Of a DNA stretch of 16,984 bases, positions 6,997-13,993 are shown in pieces; within the stretch, counting starts at the first letter, position 1, and each line of letters opens with the position of its first letter. Origin of the DNA: an uncultured Rothia sp. (GTDB lineage: Bacteria; Actinomycetota; Actinomycetes; Actinomycetales; Micrococcaceae). The stretch lies in the NCBI GenBank assembly GCA_937935205.1, contig CALGXU010000125.1, positions 1-16,984 on the forward strand, in the 5' to 3' direction. The translations under genes were made by a program, and so were the position numbers. The notes beneath the pieces were generated by a model, which was given only the letters and a program-made list of their open reading frames with translations, had not been told where the DNA came from and searched no databases.

Positions 6997-7002
6997 GTTA
7001 TA
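6997..7002 (-). promoter_or_regulatory. Possible internal -10 box for metN
   Basis: TATAAC on the minus strand (GTTATA on plus), 12 nt before the metN ATG. A start 7 nt downstream would give a leader of only about 5 nt, consistent with the missing ribosome binding site. No convincing -35 box was found (TTTAAC with 15-bp spacing is the best), so this is weak. Confidence 0.25.
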
Positions 7003-7014
7003 TGTCGTGGTTGG

Positions 7015-7036
7015 GGCGTTAAAGGGCCTTAACGCC
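7015..7036 (-). repeat. Stem-loop between metQ and metN, second hairpin
   Basis: GGCGTTAA (7015-7022) and TTAACGCC (7029-7036) are perfect inverted repeats around a 6-nt loop. There is no T run after it in either direction, so it is not a standard terminator. In the metQ-to-metN transcript it follows the larger hairpin at 7039-7102. Confidence 0.85.
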
Positions 7037-7038
7037 GG

Positions 7039-7102
7039 TACGCAAAGGACGGTAAGCCTGTCGTGACCCGCATCGGGTGCTTAGACTTACCGCCTTTGCG
7101 TA
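7039..7102 (-). repeat. Long branched stem-loop between metQ and metN
   Basis: Left arm TACGCAAAGG-AC-GGTAAG (7039-7056) pairs with right arm CTTACC-G-CCTTTGCGTA (7086-7102), 16 paired bases with a small internal bulge. The 29-nt apex holds a second stem, ACCCG-CAT-CGGGT (7066-7078). It begins 28 bp after the metQ stop. No T tract follows on the minus strand, so it more likely protects the 3' end of metQ mRNA or partly separates metQ from metNI expression than ends transcription. A small mobile palindromic element is another possibility. Confidence 0.88.
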
Positions 7103-7130
7103 TGCCTAGAGGAGGCGTGTATTCAGAAGA

Positions 7131-8012
7131 TTACTTCTTAGCGCGCAACTTGGCTTCTTCGTTAGCCAGGGACTGACGCAGTTCGTCGGTGCTTACGTTG
7201 ACCTCAACAGCGGTGCCGCGGGTCTCTTCCTGGACAACGTCCATGACGGCCTTAGTGTGGAAGAGTTCGACGATCTTCTTGTAGGTCTCGTCGTCAGCCT
7301 TGTCCTTCTGAGCGACGAAGAGGTTCACGTACTTGATAGCGGAGGGGTCGCTCTTGGGGTCGTCCTGAGCCAGAGCGTCTGCGGGCTTCAGGCCTGCATC
7401 CTTGAGGAAGTCGTTGTTGACGACAGCACCGTCAGCGGACTCCATGCCGACCACGGTCTGGGTTGCGTCAACGGGGGTGACCTTCACCTTGGAGGCGGAG
7501 GTGTCGACGTCGTCGATGGTGGGTGCGTCAACGTCAGCGTTCTTGAAGGTGACCAGACCGTTGGTCTTCAGCAGCTTCAGTGCACGTGCTTCGTTCACGG
7601 TGTCGTTCGGGATAACGATTTCGCCACCCTGGGGGATGTCAGCCAGCTTGGAGTGCTTCTTGGAGAACAGAGCCATCGGGTAGATCACGGTCGGGCCGAC
7701 GATCTGCAGGTCCTTGTTGGCGCTGACGTTGTAGTTCGACAGGTATGCGATGTGCTGGAAGCGGTTCATGTCGATGTCACCGGCGTCCAGTGCGGGGTTC
7801 GGCTCGGTGTAGGCGCTGAACTCCTTGTACTCAATGTCGATGCCCTGCTTCTTAGCTTCTTCCTTCAGGGTCTTGTTGAACTTCTCAGAGCCAACCACAC
7901 CGATGGTGACCTTCTTGGAGCTGGAGGAAGAGGAGGAGGAGTTGGTGGAACCGCAGCCTGCCAGGCCAATGACCAGGGGGACAACTGCGAGTGCAGCAGC
8001 AAACTTCTTCAC
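7131..8012 (-). CDS. metQ: Methionine-binding lipoprotein MetQ (NlpA family)
   Basis: The extracellular substrate-binding lipoprotein of the methionine importer, 293 residues from the chosen GTG. The N-terminus is MKKF, a hydrophobic core (AAALAVVPLVIGL) and a lipobox LAGC with the acylated Cys20, then a Ser-rich linker (about 22-32). The NlpA-type mature domain follows: KVTIGVVGSEKF (34-45), DMNRFQHIAYLSNYN (81-95), YPMALFSKKH (111-120) and IPNDTVNEARALKLL (134-148), which are characteristic family segments. The frame stays open upstream to 8153, but only GTG 8010-8012 gives a normal lipoprotein signal peptide; AGAAAG lies 10 nt before it. It is the first and presumably most expressed gene of metQ-metN-metI. 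Confidence 0.94.
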   Translation of the reverse strand: MKKFAAALAVVPLVIGLAGCGSTNSSSSSSSSKKVTIGVVGSEKFNKTLKEEAKKQGIDIEYKEFSAYTEPNPALDAGDIDMNRFQHIAYLSNYNVSANKDLQIVGPTVIYPMALFSKKHSKLADIPQGGEIVIPNDTVNEARALKLLKTNGLVTFKNADVDAPTIDDVDTSASKVKVTPVDATQTVVGMESADGAVVNNDFLKDAGLKPADALAQDDPKSDPSAIKYVNLFVAQKDKADDETYKKIVELFHTKAVMDVVQEETRGTAVEVNVSTDELRQSLANEEAKLRAKK

Positions 8013-8237
8013 GGCTATGAATCTTTCTGTTGAATGATGATGCGTTCCGCCGGGTGCTGACGTTGGTACTAGCACGTCCGATGGGAATGATGACGGGACA
8101 ATTACAGCATGGGCAAGGGCGGGTGTGGAAGTTAAGAGCCATTCATGAGACACAGAACGTCAAGGTCGTCATATTTTGTCACAATTCGTCATGTAGTGAT
8201 TATTTCTAGGTCACAAAGCGCCACCGACGGTGTATTC
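8013..8237 (-). promoter_or_regulatory. metQ upstream region with phased GTCA repeats and possible upstream reading frame
   Basis: This gene-free stretch lies between metQ and the acyl-CoA ligase terminator. On the plus strand GTCA occurs at 8159, 8168, 8178, 8188 and 8210, all in one orientation and spaced 9, 10, 10 and 22 bp, so close to whole helical turns; this looks like a regulator binding array. An ATG at 8140-8142 (minus) opens a frame beginning MALNFHTRPCPCCNCP that runs past the metQ start to 7885. No known SAM riboswitch core (such as the SAM-I or SAM-IV conserved stretches) was recognised. A clear -35/-10 pair was not found; TTGACG (8157-8162, minus) is the best -35 but lacks a well-spaced -10. 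Confidence 0.45.
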
Positions 8238-8259
8238 AGGCGCACACAAGGCGCACACA
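8238..8259. repeat. 11-bp tandem duplication next to a terminator
   Basis: AGGCGCACACA occurs at 8238-8248 and again at 8249-8259, immediately before the terminator stem at 8262. On the minus strand it follows the T tract of that terminator. Confidence 0.9.
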
Positions 8260-8261
8260 AA

Positions 8262-8295
8262 ACGCCGGCCCGGGTGCATAAACCCAAGCCGGCGT
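8262..8295 (-). terminator. Intrinsic terminator of the acyl-CoA ligase gene
   Basis: ACGCCGGC (8262-8269) pairs with GCCGGCGT (8288-8295), with GGGT/ACCC inside. On the minus strand the stem is followed by TTTTGTGTG, a usable T tract; on the plus strand the following sequence CCATATT is poor. It lies about 80 bp after the ligase stop. Confidence 0.75.
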
Positions 8296-8306
8296 CCATA
8301 TTACCC

Positions 8307-8337
8307 ACCCGTTACGGGAGTGCCTACCCGTTACGGG
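8307..8337. repeat. Two copies of a palindromic 12-mer after the acyl-CoA ligase gene
   Basis: ACCCGTTACGGG occurs at 8307-8318 and 8326-8337, 19 bp apart. Each contains the perfect palindrome CCCGT-T-ACGGG. They lie between the ligase stop codon and its terminator. Confidence 0.88.
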
Positions 8338-8345
8338 CGGGCACG

Positions 8346-8384
8346 CGATCAACTAGTACTGCTGGCAACCAGTACTACTGATCG
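8346..8384 (-). repeat. Stem-loop spanning the acyl-CoA ligase stop codon
   Basis: CGATCA-AC-TAGTACTG (8346-8361) and CAGTACTA-CTGATCG (8370-8384) form an inverted repeat of about 14 pairs with one small mismatch region and an 8-nt loop. The TAG stop of the ligase gene (8375-8377) lies in one arm. No T tract follows, so it is not itself a terminator. Confidence 0.8.
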
Positions 8385-10153
8385 AACTCGCCCGAAGCAA
8401 TCAGCTGCTCACGCACCTTACGGCGCAGAACCTTACCCAGCATCGAACGGGGCAGATCATCCACGACCACGATGCGGCGCGGAACCTTATAGCGGGTCAC
8501 CTTCGAATAGCAGTGCTCACGCAGAGTGTGCTCCTCCACTACACGCCCGGGAGCTGCAACCACAGCGGCAACGACCATCTCGCCACCTGCGGGCAGCGGA
8601 ATGCCGACCACTGCCGCGTCGGCAACCGTATCGTGCTGCTTGAGGGCGACCTCAACCTCCGTCGGGGAGACGTTGAAACCGCCGGTAATAATGACTTCCT
8701 TGATGCGGTCGACAATCTGGATGAAGTAGTCCTGATCCAGGCGCACAATATCGCCGGTACGCAGCCAACCATCGGGGGTGATAGTCTTGGCGGTCTCGTC
8801 TTCACGCTTCCAGTAGCCAGCAAAACGCTGAGGGCCCTTCACCCACAGCTCGCCCTCTTCGCCGTCGGGTACGTCTTCACCGGTTTCCGGGTCCACCACA
8901 CGAATATCGGTGGAGGGGAACGGAACACCAATAAAACCGGCACGGCGAGTGTCATTGAGCGGGTTGCAAGACACCAGCGGCGCGCACTCGGTCAGGCCGT
9001 AGCCTTCCACCATGAAACCGCCGGAAGCTTCCTCCCACTCGGCAACCAGCTCAGGCGGCAGGTTCATTGCCCCGGACACCGCGTAACGGATGCCCTCCAG
9101 GGACACGCCGCGCTTCTTCGCCTCATCCATGAGGCGGCGATACACCGGCGGAACCGCAGGAAGAATGGTCGGGCGAGTCTTTTTCATCGCCTTCAAAATC
9201 AGGTCCATGTCCACGGTCGGGAACAGCACCAGGCGGGCACGGCACAGCGACGCAATCGTCACGCCCAGGGTCATACCGTACGCGTGGAACAGCGGCAGAA
9301 CCGAGTAAATCACCTCGTCATCACCCGGGTTGATCCACGCCTCACCCATACGGCCGTTAGACTCCAGGTTGCGGTGCGTGAGCATCACACCCTTCGGCAG
9401 GCCGGTCGTACCCGAGGTGTACTGCAGCAGCGCAATATCGTGCGCGGTCGGGCGGCGATGCGCAGGATCAATACGCTCACTCTTCACCAGCTGAGCCCAC
9501 GACACCGTACCCGGAGCAGGCCCGGTCAGCTTCTCACGCGAAGCACGCGCGCTCTTCAACGGCAGCTTCAGCGCGGTACGCATCAGAGCGGGCATCGCCG
9601 AAATCATGTTCACCGAATAGATATGGTTCGGGCGGATATCCGCCGGAAGACCCGTAATATGCGAGGCGATCTTATCCCACACAATCGCGACCTTCGCGCC
9701 GTGATCCTCAAACATGTGGCGCAACTCCGCACCCGTGTACAGCGGGTTATGCTCCACCACAATCGCGCCCAAGCGCAGAATCGCGTAAAACGCCGCAATA
9801 TGCTGAGGGCAGTTCGGCAAAATCAGCGCCACACGGTCACCCGCCTGCACGCCAGCCACACGCAGACCCTCCGCCGCACGCTCAATCTGATCGCCCAACT
9901 CAGCGTAGGTCGTGGTCGCGCCAAAGAACTCCAACGCCACCTTGTAGGGTACGGTGCGAACCGCCTCGTCAATGAGGTGGCTCAACGACGTCTCGGGCAG
10001 CTCAATATCTCGGGCAGTCCACGAAGAATAATTCTTCAACCAGGGGCGATGCGCCAACGGATGCGCGCCAGCCGAAGCGCCAGCCGACGCGCCAGCGGGG
10101 GATGCAGGTGCCGCCGCATCCTGCAGGTTCGTGTTCTTCTGAGCCTCAGTCAT
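8375..10153 (-). CDS. Long-chain fatty acid--CoA ligase (AMP-forming, FadD-like)
   Basis: A 592-residue member of the acyl-adenylate-forming superfamily: activates a fatty acid with ATP to acyl-AMP and transfers it to CoA. The motifs appear in order: P-loop YTSGTTGLPKGVMLTH (245-260), the LFHAYGMT segment (288-295), YGLTE (385-389), WLRTGD (463-468), the hinge DRIKEVIITGGFNVSP (482-497) and the catalytic lysine in MLGKVLRRK (Lys574). Sequence around LPNCPQHIAAFYAILRLGAI is typical of FadD-type ligases in actinobacteria. Acyl chain length cannot be read. The first 35 residues are a low-complexity Ala/Gly/Ser tail with ASAG repeats, likely encoded by slippage-prone 12-bp units near 10066-10100. 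ATG 10151-10153 is chosen over the longer open frame to 10447, which has no homologous look and would overlap the small divergent gene; GGAAGG lies 12 nt upstream, rather far. Confidence 0.94.
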   Translation of the reverse strand: MTEAQKNTNLQDAAAPASPAGASAGASAGAHPLAHRPWLKNYSSWTARDIELPETSLSHLIDEAVRTVPYKVALEFFGATTTYAELGDQIERAAEGLRVAGVQAGDRVALILPNCPQHIAAFYAILRLGAIVVEHNPLYTGAELRHMFEDHGAKVAIVWDKIASHITGLPADIRPNHIYSVNMISAMPALMRTALKLPLKSARASREKLTGPAPGTVSWAQLVKSERIDPAHRRPTAHDIALLQYTSGTTGLPKGVMLTHRNLESNGRMGEAWINPGDDEVIYSVLPLFHAYGMTLGVTIASLCRARLVLFPTVDMDLILKAMKKTRPTILPAVPPVYRRLMDEAKKRGVSLEGIRYAVSGAMNLPPELVAEWEEASGGFMVEGYGLTECAPLVSCNPLNDTRRAGFIGVPFPSTDIRVVDPETGEDVPDGEEGELWVKGPQRFAGYWKREDETAKTITPDGWLRTGDIVRLDQDYFIQIVDRIKEVIITGGFNVSPTEVEVALKQHDTVADAAVVGIPLPAGGEMVVAAVVAAPGRVVEEHTLREHCYSKVTRYKVPRRIVVVDDLPRSMLGKVLRRKVREQLIASGEFDQ

Positions 10154-10300
10154 GCATTGATTGTGCCTTCCCACGCCCTCACGCTTCAACTCAGCGGCAG
10201 CTTTTCCCGCGCTGAAAATCACGCCGTACACCCACCCCAGATAGCACAATAAACACCGAAACACTAAGGCAGAATCCCATAACTCTGGGATACTTAAAGC

Positions 10301-10450
10301 ATGAGTAAACGACAGCAAGACATCACCGACGAGCAGTTCAAGAAGCTCCTCCGCGAAATTTCCAAACGATTCGCCATCGCCGGAGGAGTCGTCATCCTGT
10401 TCGGAATGGCCATCATCGCACTTGCTTACCTCCTGGGAGGAGCCCACTAA
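10301..10450 (+). CDS. Small single-pass membrane protein, 49 residues, coupled to acetyltransferase
   Basis: An open frame from ATG 10301 to TAA 10448-10450. Residues 1-23 are strongly charged (starts MSKRQQDITDEQFKKLLREI), residues 24-46 are a clean transmembrane helix (FAIAGGVVILFGMAIIALAY), ending GGAH. The stop codon overlaps the ATG of the next gene (TAATG), and the ribosome binding site of that gene, GGGAGGAG (10435-10442), lies inside this frame, so the two genes are translationally coupled. A GATACT box at 10289-10294 is placed exactly so that transcription would begin at the ATG, which would make it leaderless; the -35 is poor. Codon use is like the neighbours. The family is not recognised and the function is unknown. 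Confidence 0.75.
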   Translation: MSKRQQDITDEQFKKLLREISKRFAIAGGVVILFGMAIIALAYLLGGAH

Positions 10451-11112
10451 TGCACACCCCGCAGCGCCCCACCGGCGAAACCTTCAACCGCATGACCAAC
10501 GGTTCCGTCTACATGCCCGACGCCGAATGCGCCGCACAGTTCAAGCGCATTTACGCTGCAACCGTCCTCGCCGAAGAACACTACGCACGCGGCGAGCAGG
10601 CGCAGGCAATGCACGTCTACCGTGAACACCTCGGCCACCTGGGCGAACACGCCCACATCCGCCCCGGCGCACGCTTTGACTACGGCGTGAACACCTACAT
10701 CGGTGACGGTTCCTTCTTCAACTTCGGCACCGTCTTCCTGGACGTCTGCCCGATCCGCATCGGCTCCACCGTACTGGTTGGCAGCAACGTACAGTTCATG
10801 ACCCCCACCCACCCGCTCCACCCCGGCGACCGCGCCGACTACTGGGAAGCAGGCGCACCCATCACCGTTGAAGACAACGTGTGGATCGGTAGCGGAACTA
10901 TCATCCTGGGCGGCGTGACCATCGGTAAGAACTCCGTCATCGGCGCAGGTACCGTCGTCACCAAGGACGTCCCCGCTAACTCCCTCGTGGTGGGCAACCC
11001 CGGCCGCGTCATCCGCACCCTGGACGAAAATGAGCGCCCCGCGCACCCGCACACCTTCTCCGCAGAAGCTATGGAAGAAGCACGCGCCTTCTACGCTGAC
11101 CGCAACCGCTAA
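10450..11112 (+). CDS. Maltose O-acetyltransferase-family sugar acetyltransferase (left-handed beta-helix)
   Basis: A 220-residue cytoplasmic acetyltransferase of the Maa/NodL/LacA group, transferring acetyl from acetyl-CoA to a sugar. The N-terminal maltose-acetyltransferase helical segment is at about 8-60 (NGSVYMPDAECAAQFKRIYAATVL). The left-handed parallel beta-helix follows at about 68-185, with hexapeptide repeats such as VWIGSGTIILGGVTIGKNSVIGAGTVV (shown in part) and the catalytic histidine in TPTHPLHP (His121). GNPGRVIR at 182-189 is the usual end of the helix. The C-terminal 30 residues form an extra charged helix. Length fits the family (about 185-220). The natural substrate in this family is often unclear. 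It is coupled to the small membrane protein before it and is followed after 31 bp by a membrane protein gene on the same strand. Confidence 0.94.
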   Translation: MHTPQRPTGETFNRMTNGSVYMPDAECAAQFKRIYAATVLAEEHYARGEQAQAMHVYREHLGHLGEHAHIRPGARFDYGVNTYIGDGSFFNFGTVFLDVCPIRIGSTVLVGSNVQFMTPTHPLHPGDRADYWEAGAPITVEDNVWIGSGTIILGGVTIGKNSVIGAGTVVTKDVPANSLVVGNPGRVIRTLDENERPAHPHTFSAEAMEEARAFYADRNR

Positions 11113-11143
11113 ATCAGCGCCCAGGATTAGATCCAAAGGACTT

Positions 11144-12274
11144 ATGAACGCACAGAACAACACCCCACAGCAGCGCCCGGCTGCCGCGGCATCCACGCCC
11201 ACCGAAAGTGACCTGTGGGAGGCGGCATTCTCCTCCGATGACCCCACCGTGGTCCTGACCGATGAGGAGCTGAACGCGGCACGCCGCGCCCACGAAAAGG
11301 CGCGCGAGTCGAGCTCTTCGGCGCAGTCCCCCTCTTCAGCGCACTCCTCCGCACAGTCCTCGCAGGATGCGACCCGCCCCCTCACCGAGGCGGCTACCGC
11401 AACCCAGCCGATCCTCTCCCCCGGTGCCACCTCTGGAGGCGCAGAATCCGGTGCTGACTTCGGCGAGCCCGGAGACGACAACCTCAGCTGGCTCGACAAG
11501 CCTGCGGCCCCCAGCACAGACAACGTACGCGGCGGCGCAGCTACTGCCCCCGCTACCCCGCCTGCCACCGCTGCAAGCTACGAGGTGCCCGCACCCGGCA
11601 ACGCCCACGCGGCATCGAGCGCCCCGCAGGCCACCCCCGCGGCAGATGACCACTTCGTCATCCCCACCCCCGCAGGGGACGCCGCCGGTTCGGAGCCCAT
11701 CCTCACCGCTGCAACCGCGCTGTCCATGCAGAAGAGCCGCTACTCCCGCATGCACCTGCTGCCCGGCCTGCTCGGCTGGCTGATTACCATCTCCCTCATG
11801 GACGGTGGCCAGTGGGCTATCCAGTCGTGGCTGACCCTGACTGGTCAGGCCGAGTCCATCGAGTACGCCTCAGTGGTCTCCCGCCTGTTCAGCGGCGCGT
11901 CGAACGCCGTGCCGGTCGCGGTGGCGTTGAGTGTGCTCATCTTCTTCGCCTACCTGGTGGGCGGTTACGCGGCGGGACGCATGGCACGATTCGCCGGCGC
12001 GAAGCAGGGCATCGCCGTATGGCTCTGGCAGATTATGGCGCTCATCCTCGGGTCCCTAGCGACCTTCCTCGCGCCTCAGCTGTTCCAGAACGGTGTCGCG
12101 TCCCTGTCCCTGCAGAAGCTGATTGCGGGCGATTTCGCGAACGGTCTGCTGGCGGTTCTGCTGGTTCTGGCGTTGAGCTTCCTCGGCGCTATCCTCGGCG
12201 GCCTGCTGGGACGCCTGTACCACCGCCGCGTGGACAAATACCCGAGCGACCAGGTGGCACGCGAGGACGCCTAG
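11144..12274 (+). CDS. Membrane protein of unknown function with long disordered N-terminus
   Basis: A 376-residue protein. Residues 1-195 are Ala/Ser/Pro/Thr-rich and almost surely disordered, apart from short acidic patches such as ESDLWEAAFSSDDP (21-34) and TDEELNAARRAHEKARE. From about 203 it has four hydrophobic helices: 203-222, 254-281, 288-312 and 332-358. The stretch GGYAAGRMARFAGAKQGIAVWLWQ (from 273) is a pattern seen in a poorly described family of small actinobacterial membrane proteins. The C-terminus is basic and cytosolic (RRVDKYPSDQVARED). ATG 11144 follows AAAGGA with a short spacing; the longer frame from 11030 overlaps the acetyltransferase and is rejected. No function can be assigned. 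It may share a transcript with the two genes before it. Confidence 0.87.
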   Translation: MNAQNNTPQQRPAAAASTPTESDLWEAAFSSDDPTVVLTDEELNAARRAHEKARESSSSAQSPSSAHSSAQSSQDATRPLTEAATATQPILSPGATSGGAESGADFGEPGDDNLSWLDKPAAPSTDNVRGGAATAPATPPATAASYEVPAPGNAHAASSAPQATPAADDHFVIPTPAGDAAGSEPILTAATALSMQKSRYSRMHLLPGLLGWLITISLMDGGQWAIQSWLTLTGQAESIEYASVVSRLFSGASNAVPVAVALSVLIFFAYLVGGYAAGRMARFAGAKQGIAVWLWQIMALILGSLATFLAPQLFQNGVASLSLQKLIAGDFANGLLAVLLVLALSFLGAILGGLLGRLYHRRVDKYPSDQVAREDA

Positions 12275-12315
12275 GCTTCTGCGCACCCGCGCCTCGTCGC
12301 GATGGGCATAAACCG

Positions 12316-12363
12316 TACAGAAAACCTCCGGTACCTTACGAAAGGTACCGGAGGTTTTCTGTA
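12316..12363. terminator. Bidirectional terminator with perfect 22-bp stem
   Basis: A perfect inverted repeat: 12316-12337 pairs with 12342-12363 around the 4-nt loop ACGA. The core is AACCTCCGGTACCTT and its complement. The A-rich outer stem gives TTTTCTGT on both strands, so it ends both the membrane-protein transcript (+) and the E2 transcript (-). Confidence 0.93.
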
Positions 12364-12418
12364 TCTGCATGACTTAATCAGCGCGATAATACGACGCTGA
12401 CTAGCTAAAACATGCCGC

Positions 12419-13894
12419 CTAGTGGTCCAGCAGCAGTGCAGGCTCCTCAAGAATCGCAGCCACATCAGCCATGAAACGAGCCGACAGGTCGCCATCCACC
12501 ACACGGTGATCGAAGGAGCCGCCCAGGGTCGTCACCCAGCGAGGAATAACCTCACCATCAACCACCCACGGCTTCTGCTTGATTGTACCGAAGGCAACAA
12601 TCGCCACCTCACCGGGGTTAATAATCGGGGTACCCGTATCAATACCCAGCGAACCGATGTTCGTAATGGTCAGGGTGCCGTTCGCCATCTCAGCAGGCTG
12701 AGTCTTACCCTCACGGGCGCGAGTGGTCAGGTTGTTCAGCGCAACCGCCAGATCACGCAGGGACAGCTCCTGAGCGTCCTTAATGTTCGGAACCATCAGG
12801 CCACGCGGGGTTGCCGCAGCAATACCCAGGTTCACAAAGTGCTTAATCTGGATTTCGCTATCGGTCCAGGTCGCGTTGACCTGCGGGTTACGCTCAGCAG
12901 CCCAAATGACCGCGGCGGCAAGCACCAGCAGCGGGGTGACCTTCACGCCCTCAAAGTGGCGGGACTTCTTCAGACGCTTCACGAACTCCATGGTGCGGGA
13001 GGCATCAACGTCCACGAAGATGGACACGTGCGGGGCGCTAAACGCCGAAGCAACCATCGCCTTCGCGGTAGCCTTACGCACACCACGCACGGGGATGCGT
13101 TCAATGCGGTCACCGGGGGTGGTTGCGGGCTGCCAGAAGGGCTGGCGGGCGCCGCTATGCTGCACATCATTCAGGTGCGCCACATAGTTCATGAGGTCCT
13201 GCTTGGTCACCTGGCCGCGCGCACCGGTAGCGGTCACGTTCGCCAGGTCAACACCCAGCTCCTTTGCGGCAAGACGCACCGGAGGCGGCGCGAGGGTCGG
13301 GCGGTGCGGAACCTGCTCGGGAGCCAAAGTCGGCGCGGGAGCCGCTGCGGGCTCGGGCGCCAGACGCTGTACCACAGAGTTCAGCGGGGTGTTCTCCACA
13401 AAGCGGGAGGCGCGCTCAGCCAGCTCGCTCAGCAGGCCCTGGTTGCGGTTCACCGGGTCGGTGGGGGTGTGCGCCACGGGTGCCTGAACAGCCGGTGCGA
13501 CCGGTGCTGCAGCAGGCTGTGCGGGCTGGGTTTCGGAGGCGGGGCGCTTGCGGGCGCGACGCTTCACCGCATCCGCCTTGGGACCGGAGCCGACCAGTGC
13601 GGTGCCGGACTCGGTCTCCGCCGCGGCGGGGGCTGCCGGGGTTGCGGGTGCATTGTCGCCACCGGAGATGCTAATGATCGGGGTGCCCACCTCAACGGTT
13701 TCACCTTCGGCAACGAGCAGCGCCTCAACGGTGCCGGCGAAGGGCGAGGGAAGCTCCACGACGCTCTTCGCGGTTTCAATTTCGACAAGGACGTCGTTGA
13801 TGGCGACCTCGGTGCCGACTGCCACCTTCCAGCTGAGGATTTCTGCTTCGGTCAGGCCTTCACCCACGTCAGGGAGCGGGAAAATCTGGGACAT
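12419..13894 (-). CDS. Dihydrolipoamide acyltransferase (E2) of a pyruvate/branched-chain 2-oxoacid dehydrogenase complex
   Basis: The E2 core enzyme, 491 residues, takes an acyl group from E1 on its lipoyl arm and transfers it to CoA. One lipoyl domain at 1-80, with the lipoylated lysine in [14 protein letters not shown] (Lys43). An Ala/Pro-rich linker follows (about 82-200). The peripheral-subunit-binding domain is at about 207-243 ([19 protein letters not shown]). The catalytic domain runs from about 262 to the end, with DHRVVDGD near the C-terminus (His463, Asp467). ILSWKVAVG and the single lipoyl domain are as in actinobacterial branched-chain or Gram-positive type complexes. GAGAGG lies 5 nt before the ATG. 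It follows E1-beta after a 99-bp gap with its own palindromes. Pyruvate versus branched-chain specificity is unresolved (pdhC or bkdC). Confidence 0.95.
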   Translation of the reverse strand: MSQIFPLPDVGEGLTEAEILSWKVAVGTEVAINDVLVEIETAKSVVELPSPFAGTVEALLVAEGETVEVGTPIISISGGDNAPATPAAPAAAETESGTALVGSGPKADAVKRRARKRPASETQPAQPAAAPVAPAVQAPVAHTPTDPVNRNQGLLSELAERASRFVENTPLNSVVQRLAPEPAAAPAPTLAPEQVPHRPTLAPPPVRLAAKELGVDLANVTATGARGQVTKQDLMNYVAHLNDVQHSGARQPFWQPATTPGDRIERIPVRGVRKATAKAMVASAFSAPHVSIFVDVDASRTMEFVKRLKKSRHFEGVKVTPLLVLAAAVIWAAERNPQVNATWTDSEIQIKHFVNLGIAAATPRGLMVPNIKDAQELSLRDLAVALNNLTTRAREGKTQPAEMANGTLTITNIGSLGIDTGTPIINPGEVAIVAFGTIKQKPWVVDGEVIPRWVTTLGGSFDHRVVDGDLSARFMADVAAILEEPALLLDH

Positions 13895-13898
13895 TTTT

Positions 13899-13993
13899 AC
13901 CTCTCACTAGGGCATATACCCTATACGGAATATTCTGTGCGGGCTTGCAACCCGCAATAACGCAACACGCTGATACGTCAGATCAGGGAATGC
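13899..13993 (-). promoter_or_regulatory. E1-beta/E2 intergenic region with two palindromes and a motif pair
   Basis: Two inverted repeats lie here: TAGGG-CATATA-CCCTA (13908-13923), 5 bp before the ribosome binding site of E2, and TGCGGG-CTTGCAA-CCCGCA (13938-13956). On the minus strand ATATTCCGTA (plus 13924-13933) and GTGAGAGGT (plus 13899-13907) occur 16 bp apart; the same two words occur in the E1-alpha leader. TTGCGG-17-AATATT is a weak possible promoter. The layout suggests E2 may be regulated separately from E1; this is inference. Confidence 0.45.

Noticed and set aside
8013..8153. Upstream extension of metQ to an ATG at 8153
   Set aside because: It would bury the lipoprotein signal peptide 47 residues inside the protein; the GTG at 8012 gives a normal one.
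8013..8237. A SAM or other methionine riboswitch before metQ
   Set aside because: No conserved core of the SAM classes I know was recognisable by eye; a covariance-model search could still change this.
8513..10252. 579-codon plus-strand frame across the acyl-CoA ligase gene
   Set aside because: Arg/His/Gln-rich antisense shadow typical of GC-rich DNA; no start signals or domains.
10154..10447. Upstream extension of the acyl-CoA ligase to 10447
   Set aside because: The extra 98 residues look unlike the family and are antisense to a better small gene at 10301-10450.
11030..11143. Upstream extension of the unknown membrane protein to 11030
   Set aside because: It overlaps the acetyltransferase in another frame, and the ATG at 11144 has a proper ribosome binding site.
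12422..13960. 512-codon plus-strand frame across the E2 gene
   Set aside because: Antisense shadow of E2; low-complexity translation and no ribosome binding site.
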